NCBI RefSeq assembly: GCF_021347895.1
Contig: NC_067113.1
Span: forward strand, 42,509,474 to 42,573,473
Direction: 5' to 3'
DNA: 64,000 nucleotides
From: Acanthochromis polyacanthus
Lineage: Eukaryota > Chordata > Actinopteri > Pomacentridae
A model generated the notes under the pieces. It did not search any database, was not told where the DNA came from, and saw nothing but the letters and a program-made list of their open reading frames with translations. The translations under genes and the position numbers were made by a program. This document shows, one piece after another, positions 57,871-64,000 of the stretch. Each line of letters opens with the position of its first letter. Within the stretch, counting starts at the first letter, position 1.

Positions 57871-58084
57871 TTGAAGACAGGCAAAATCAAAATACATGAG
57901 AAAGAGGTTCCCAAAGTGCTAATTACAGCCAGGGCCGACGGACAATTTTTGGCTGTAATGATTGTTTTTGACAGCGGTATTGAGGGTTATGTACTCGGGG
58001 AACATCTGTGTCAGATTTGCCTTGTAGTGTCACATAATCAGAGGCACGTTCTAAAAAAATTTTTATTTTTATGGGGAGATACTG

Positions 58085-58495
58085 CAGGCAAATATAGGTT
58101 AAAAATTTTAAACAAGAAAAGCACTCAGAGAGGAGTACTCCATCAAGGCTGTTCAGTTATTTTATGATTTCCAACAGATTAGTCCCAAAAAGTCTACAGT
58201 GGCTGATTTATAGTAGGACCACAATCATGTGATCATCAGCAAGCAGCTGATGTAGTGTTCACTTGTTGTCATGGTTGCAGTGATGTCATGCCGCTATCTC
58301 GCAATGATTCAGAAATCTTTCAAAAATCTGTCGCTTTACTGCCAAAATCTAATCAGGTGGTCTTCGTGTCATTTCTGACCTTGACTGAAAATATCCTCCA
58401 AATTTGTTATTTTGTTTTTGAGTAATGTTGCGCACAGACAAACAGACGAACAAACAGACACCGATCGTCACACAACTCCATGAAACACTTTACTA
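58085..58495 (+). repeat. Dispersed fish repeat ending in ACAGACAAACAGACGAACAA
   Basis: Blocks AGCACTCAGAGAGGAGTACT, GTGTCATTTCTGACCTTGAC, TTGAGTAATGTTGCGCACAG and the run of ACAGACAAACAGACGAACAA are characteristic of a repeat family widespread in percomorph fish (from memory). Its class is not known to me. Confidence 0.5.
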
Positions 58496-59060
58496 CGTAC
58501 AATAAGGCTACTTTTTGTATCATACATTATCTGAAAATGTATATTAAAACTTGCATTTGGGGAAAATAATGTCCTAAAAAATCAGAACATTTTGCTTTGT
58601 TGAAATATTAGATCCAATTGGTTTTACATGGGGATTTTTGGGACTTAATAAATCTGAAAATACACAGTGAGAAAAACATGCATTTTTGCCATGTGTTACT
58701 TTTCTTCAACCAGCAAGTTTTTTTTTTTGTTTTTTTTTAAAATTGGAAATGGCACAGGTGTTCCCCAAAAGATAAGATGATGTACAAGAGGCATCATTGT
58801 GGAAAAAATAATTTCTCAGCTTTTATTTACATTTTAAAGTAACTTTAAGTCAAAAGTTTGCAAGATGTATGAGTAGTTCTGGACTTGACTGTATCTAAAA
58901 TGCTCTGTTCATCAGACTGTGAACAATATGAACAAATCCCACCATAAAAACCATCACTATATGTAGAGGAATAAAATTGGAATGTTTTGTGTATTTAGGG
59001 CAACTGAAATTTCTGGCTCGAATGAGGAGAATAAAAATTGTCAAAAAATTTTAAATGTCA
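58496..59060. other. AT-rich spacer
   Basis: Contains T-rich runs near 58719-58738. No gene is recognised. Confidence 0.4.
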
Positions 59061-59437
59061 ATAGAGGGGGTCCTCGACTTGCGTCAGAGATCCGTTTGTA
59101 TGGTGTGATGTAGGTGGATTTTCGCCGTAAGTCGAAATTCCAGTAAAAATGTAAACAAAGCCGTTATGTGCATCACGACATGATCAATTTCCATGTTTGT
59201 ACAACTCCAGTAAGTCTGACTTACACTTAGGAGCCATAATGAAGTTAGCGAATGGAGCATAATCCAATATTGAGGCAAATGTGACCGTGTGACTACTGTG
59301 CATACAGTATTCATCTGCTCTGCTTGCGTGACGATGTATTTATCTGATCTGCTCACCACCTAGTTCCACTGAACCAGTTCCAACGTAACAACAAAACGCT
59401 GCAAGTCGAGGACGTCATAAACCGAAGACCTCCTCGG
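59061..59437. mobile_element. Possible MITE with GTCCTCGACTT inverted ends
   Basis: GGGGGTCCTCGACTTGCGTC lies at the left (from 59066). GCAAGTCGAGGACGTC (59401-59416) then ACCGAAGACCTCCTCGG lie at the right. The AAGTCGAGGAC / GTCCTCGACTT arms are perfect over 11-12 bp, and a second AAGTCGAAATTCC motif lies inside. Similar CCTCGACTTACG-type elements are common in fish. Superfamily unknown; no coding part. Confidence 0.55.
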
Positions 59438-60040
59438 AATTCTTCAGACGCTAATAGACGACACACCTAAGTATACATTTGGTTTGTTGTTTTTCCATTA
59501 ATCTGAAAAATGCCTCTCAAAATTGACCAGTGCATGTTTCGTGTGCATGTAGTTTCATCATAGGAGGACAGTCAGTTCAGTATTACACATTAAATCTAGC
59601 TCTACTTGATTTAATGCACTGAATACTCTCTATAACCCCTCGGAGTTCATCGTTACCCTGCTTCAAGGTTCAGTCTCGCTCGTTGACATTAAAACCCTGT
59701 CACTGACTTCATGCCTCTCCCGGTCTGTCACACAGCCAGCGGTTGCCGGGCAGAATTCCCGGTAGGATGACCTGAAGGTAGACAGCGGCCGAGCAAAAGG
59801 CCTCCCTTTTTTTTAATTTTCCTGTATGAGTCACCTACCAGTAGTCGACGCGTGCCCCCTGGCCTCTCCTCCTTCATCAGGCTGATTCCAACAGACAGAG
59901 CTCCCCAGGCACCGCTGTATTAGCCCTCGCCCTCAACCACCTCCGTCCTGCCCCCTGCAGCCCTGCAGGCACAAAAGCACGCAAGCAGGGCTCAGGGTCG
60001 CCAGAGGTAGGAGGTGGCTTTGCATGCTCCCTTTGTCTAT
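59438..60040. promoter_or_regulatory. GC-rich conserved-looking block with CTCF-like site
   Basis: 59690-60010 is GC-rich and non-repetitive. At 59851-59868 the plus strand reads CGTGCCCCCTGGCCTC; its reverse complement GAGGCCAGGGGGCACG closely fits the CTCF core CCAGGGGGCRC. A poly-T (about 59808-59816) and a palindromic CCTGCAGCCCTGCAGG-like run (about 59954-59969) are nearby. Function is inferred only. Confidence 0.3.
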
Positions 60041-61500
60041 GTGGTTAAAATAAAATGTGGTGTTTGATCCCTGCTGTTTGTCCAGTAGATGTAGGGACAG
60101 AGACACGACAGACCAGTACGAATTCCCAGCAGTTCTTGAGTATTATCGCCATAAACGCAGAATGATTCACCTTTAAGTCTCCAATCTGATCCAGAAACTC
60201 TCCAATAATGATGACAGCACTGTTGTAGGCTATTTGAAGGTTGTTTATTTTTAAAAATTGTTTTAAACTGTAATTTTTTGAATAGTTTACTCTTATTTTA
60301 CAGATTTTCCCCATTTTTTAAATTTACGAGTAATAGCCAGTGAAATCACAGAAAAAAAGTGAAATACCGAGCAATATGTACAGAATGTCCACATCAAACA
60401 TCTGTATTTTATGAATAATAATTCATTCTTTTACAACAATTGACTGTAGAGTAGAGTTGATTTTTTTGTTGCTGTATTTAAGTCAGCAAAATATACAATT
60501 ATTTTACAACTATATCTGCCATTAATTGGAAAAAAAAAACTAGGGATGAAAATGTTAAATAATCTTTTATTAGTTATTTTATGGTGTTTTATAGAGTTTA
60601 TAGTGTAACGGATAATACCTAGGAAAAATACAGGAGTAAAACTATTATTTTTTTCCACATCAGAAATATGTATTTTTACAAATCGTGATCAATTCTTTTC
60701 TGATGTTTGACTAAAATAAAATATTCCTTTATATTTTTGCTGTCCTTAAATTAGCAGGGAATATTGTTATTTTACAGATCTATGCTGTTATTTGACATAA
60801 AATCAGTGTATGCTTAGGATGGAAAATAAGCAATTATTATACAGATTTTGTAAAATTCCACATAATTTAGCAAAAACGGATAAAATCTTGACTGTTAAAA
60901 GACCAAAACTGTACATAATGTCCACATTAGAAACATGTATTTTTCTAAATTGAATTTGATTCTTTTATGTTTGAATAAAACAAAATAGTAATAATTATGA
61001 TAATATTTTTGATTTGTAATGCCTTTTTTTCATTGAAGAAAAATGTCGAAGTGCTACATTAAAGATATAAAAGGATAAAAACAAAACAAGCAGGTAAAAT
61101 AAAAATAAATGAAATTAAAATTTCAGGGGCACATTTATTTAAAAGTTTTGTTAAAAAGAAAAGTTGTAAAGTTTTAAAAACAAATACATTAAATTAGCAG
61201 CAAATGTTATTTGACAGAAAATCTGTGTGTGATAAAGATGAGAAATATGCAGTTATTTTATAGATTTTTGTTAAATTCCAGATAATTTAACAAAACAGAA
61301 AATATCTTGACTGTAAAAAAAAAAACTGTACGTAATGTCCTTTTCAAAATATGTATTTTACAAATTATAAAAAACAGCAATATTTGACCATAAAATGATA
61401 TTCATACCAACTAAAAATATCATTATTTACAGATTTTTGCCATTATTTATCTAGTTTTTGAACATTATAGTATTTTTTGCGATTTTTTAAATAGATTTTT
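60041..61500. repeat. AT-rich block with a recurring TGTACANAATGTCC motif
   Basis: A motif of the form TGTACATAATGTCCACATTA, followed by AACATGTATTTT and ACAAAT, recurs in degenerate form at about 60375, 60655 (second half only), 60910 and 61327. Between the copies lie TTATTTTACAGATTTTTG-like sequences. The spacing is 250-420 bp, so it may be a decayed tandem repeat or several insertions of one family. Similar TCTGTAAA-type sequence occurs at 13.5-13.9 kb. No gene is seen. Confidence 0.5.
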
Positions 61501-62095
61501 TTACTGAGTATATAGAGTTCTTTTGAATTTTTATTGTCTAAGTATTAATTACAAACATCCTGACATCCTTAGAGGCCAGAATTCGGGAGATAAATAGACG
61601 GTTCTTCTGGGTTTTACAGCCTGTTGTGCTCTCATTTAGCCCCTGGCTGACAGACCCATTTTCCAGAGTGTGTGCCTCCCTGCGATGTTTGTCGTATAAA
61701 TAGACTGAACACAGGAGTGTGTTGGACCTGTGCTGCATGAAGAACAAGAGTATATGATAAGAGCTGCTGGGATCAGGGACCCCCGAGTCCTTCTCTGTGG
61801 CAGACAAGACAACAAGGTGGCTTTTTCTAACTTTCCTCTGCGCTTTAGAGGCAGTAATTGAAAATGGGGGAATCTTTGTGCACTGGCTTAATAGAGCTGT
61901 TCTGCCCTCGCGGCAAAGCAGGGTTAATAACTTTTTCCAGTTCCAATACCCCCTGAGATTGACTTCAGGTGAGTAGAAAGGTCGCACTGGAAAATGGGGA
62001 AGTGACCGTGGGGCCTTTCAGCCTCCTCTTATCTTTGCTTATGCAGGCAGCTCACCTGACCATCATTCACGTGACGTATTATACACAAGAAGGAC
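61501..62095. other. Spacer
   Basis: A minus-strand frame of 149 codons (61987-61538) has no domain that I recognise and no splice context. I treat it as chance. The stretch at 61.55-62.05 kb is GC-balanced and non-repetitive. Confidence 0.35.
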
Positions 62096-62892
62096 TATCC
62101 CCTCGTGGGGCCAGACCAGTAAAATCACAGCAGAATAACCTATAAATAACCACAACTTCTAATGTTTTCTTTGTTTTAGTGCAAAAAAGTACGTTCTGAA
62201 AATGTTCACATTTAATGAATTATCTTTTTCCAAAACATCATGATCAACCTGAAATTTGTTAAGAAAAATAAATTCAGTTTTAGCAATATTATGCCAAAGT
62301 GTATCATTTACACATTACAACTTCCAGATCACAGTTTATCTACAAAAGAACAAAACATTCAGTCATCTGGAACTGAATGATGTAGTATTTTTATGATTAA
62401 AGTGACAAAAGTAAAAAAAAATAAAACGAGACATAATATTGCAAAGTGAGAAACAAAACAACAACAAAAGAGACAAAACACAGACAAAAGGACAAAAACA
62501 AGACCAAAAAGGACAAATGAGAAACAAAATGACAAAAGCATGAGACATGAAACAAAAAAGAGACAACAATCAGGCAAAAAAGTTAATAAGCGACAAAAAG
62601 GGACAAACGGCACAATGACACAAAAAGACACAAAAGGACAAAAACAAGACAAAAAATGACAAAAGCAAGAAACAGAATGACAAAAAAGCAAACAACACAA
62701 GCGAGACAAAAAGGAAATACAAAACGACAAAAACAAGAAACAAAATAACAAAAAATGAGACAAATTTATAATCTGCAGTTAATGTCTTCTCTGTAATTTT
62801 TACACTTTCCAAAGTCATCCCATGGGCCGGATTGGACCCTCTGGAGGGCCCGTTTTGGCCCATGCGCCACATGTTTGACACCCCCGCTCTAG
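62096..62892 (+). mobile_element. hAT-like non-autonomous element, copy C (most complete), with internal minisatellite
   Basis: The left end reads GGGGCCAGACCAGTAAAATC; the extreme terminus is degraded. The body shares ACCTGAAATTTGTTAAGAAA, CCAGATCACAGTTTATCTAC and CTGGAACTGAATGATGTAGT with copies A and B. At 62400-62765 an irregular GACAAAA / AGACAAAA array follows. The right end is AATTTTTACACTTTCCAAAG, GGGCCGGATTGGACCCT, and ATGTTTGACACCCCCGCTCT at 62871-62890, a hAT-type fish terminus. It has no transposase; minus-strand frames of 133-134 codons are created by the array. Confidence 0.8.
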
Positions 62893-63529
62893 CAAATGAG
62901 CACCTGACAGATTGTTGTGGATTCTTGACTGACAGCCTGTAATTAATGTGACACTTAACTAATTCATTCACTTTGCCAAAGTTTAGCCGGCCTGTAGCAG
63001 CTCTGTACCTGCAGCACGAGTGTTTTCAGAGATTTGTCTTTGATGTTTTGTTAGTTTATCGGTTGAAATGGTCTAATATGTTATAGGTGCTGTTGTCACT
63101 CCATAAAAATGGAGGTTTTGGTGTTCCTGTGAAGCAGCAGTGACACAGTTGGTTTACTGCTGAAGGTTTTTTTTTTTTTTAATGACGAGTGACGGGGAGA
63201 AAGAGGGAGCACAGTGGGGTGTAGACGCCTGCGTTGGATGTTGTCAGCGCAGTAAATAGCTGTTGTCACTGGATATCATTTCTGTCCATGTAGGCCTGTA
63301 TGGACCTGTTCCTGCTTCCAATTAGATGGAGCTCTGTTGTCAAATGATCAGAATGTCGTTTACAAAGAGCGACTAAAGTTTTCAGTTGGGGATTTGGATG
63401 GTTGCCATTGGTGTAGTGTTATTTTTTTTTTACTTAAATCTTGTTTTGACTTTCATTTCACTTCTTTCTCTTGGTGTTTACTCACCAAAAAGTGCAAAAG
63501 TCTTTTAGCAAATCTATGTTAAAAATGCT
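62893..63529. other. Spacer, no gene seen
   Basis: Contains poly-T runs (about 63169-63180 and 63422-63431). No exon is recognised. Confidence 0.4.
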
Positions 63530-64000
63530 CGTAAATTTTACGGTGAAAATCTGTCAAACCATGACAGTAAAAATCTGTAAACTGAAAAACAGTTTGAGAC
63601 GGTTTATTCAACACTGAATCACCGTAAATAAGTTTATCAGGAGAAAATTGTATTTACAAAAAAATATGTTCTCTAGAAAAAAAATTACATTTCCCTTCTC
63701 GTGCATTTATTTAATGGAAACATGCCAAAATATGTATAACATCAATACTGTACTTTTTGCATTTATTTCTCAAGAAGAATACCAGTTTTCATAGTTTCTA
63801 CTGACAATGGAAACATGCTGTAGCATTTAAAACAAGCAACGTGGTGATTTTTTAAATTTATTTTATGTAAAAATACAGTTTGAACCTGTCAAATTGATGA
63901 ACAGACATATGGTTTAACATTTATGACAGCTGTAACCGGAATGTTTGCTAAAAATACACACAGTACATGTTAAATACACTAACTGTTGTGCTGATAAAGG
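63530..64000. repeat. AT-rich dispersed repeat (TTTTACGGTGAAAATCTGT type)
   Basis: AAATTTTACGGTGAAAATCTG, AGTAAAAATCTGTAAACTG and ACCGTAAATAAG resemble the widespread fish TTTACGGTAAAAATCTGTAA repeat. Related sequence occurs at 13.5-13.9 kb. It may run off the right edge of the window. Confidence 0.45.

Noticed and set aside
61538..61987. 149-codon minus-strand frame
   Set aside because: No recognisable domain, low-complexity-free but no splice or start context; likely chance.

Overview
This 64 kb window looks like non-coding DNA from a ray-finned (teleost, most likely percomorph) fish. I find no protein-coding gene with a recognisable domain apart from transposon debris. Every long open frame is explained by retroelement 3' ends, by a 21-bp minisatellite, or by low-complexity sequence that happens to be open. 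The evidence for a teleost is the repeat content: RTE/Rex3-type and L2-type LINE 3' ends, a Tc1 relic, a mariner-like MITE, TTAA-flanked piggyBac-like MITEs, hAT-like elements ending in the typical fish GTTTGACACCCC terminus, and long CA/TG microsatellites. The window could be a large intron or a gene desert; the sequence alone does not decide.

Layout. 0-12 kb: a LINE fragment at the left edge, a 133-bp tandem duplication, an RTE C-terminal fragment on the minus strand, a hAT-like relic, the first copy of a ~600-bp dispersed repeat (4.8 kb), a nested pair of MITEs with a perfect 23-bp hairpin (7.9-8.7 kb), a homeodomain-site-rich putative regulatory element (9.1 kb), and a mariner-like MITE (9.8 kb). 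12-24 kb: a LINE tail, a SINE-like relic, a second hAT-like relic, and a GC/purine-rich block at 18.3-19.4 kb. That block has two good splice donors and is the best candidate for non-coding first exons. 23.8-50 kb: eight copies or fragments of one piggyBac-like MITE family. Between them lie a 1.6-kb minisatellite with higher-order repeats (31.4-33.0 kb), a second smaller array of the same motif (39.4 kb), a (CA)54 tract, and a SINE-like element split by a 1.26-kb insertion that itself contains a fold-back element (45.9-47.4 kb). 50-64 kb: a Tc1 relic, an L2-type LINE 3' end, another LINE tail, a conserved-looking GC-rich stretch with a CTCF-like site (59.8 kb), an AT-rich block with a recurring internal motif (60.3-61.4 kb), and the most complete hAT-like element (62.1-62.9 kb).

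The most interesting structure is the link between the 21-bp minisatellite and the hAT-like elements. The same motif forms the interior of all three hAT-like copies and also makes the large free-standing array, which now abuts a piggyBac-like MITE missing its left terminus. This suggests that a transposon-internal minisatellite was dispersed and then expanded. No conventional gene system, operon or CRISPR is present.
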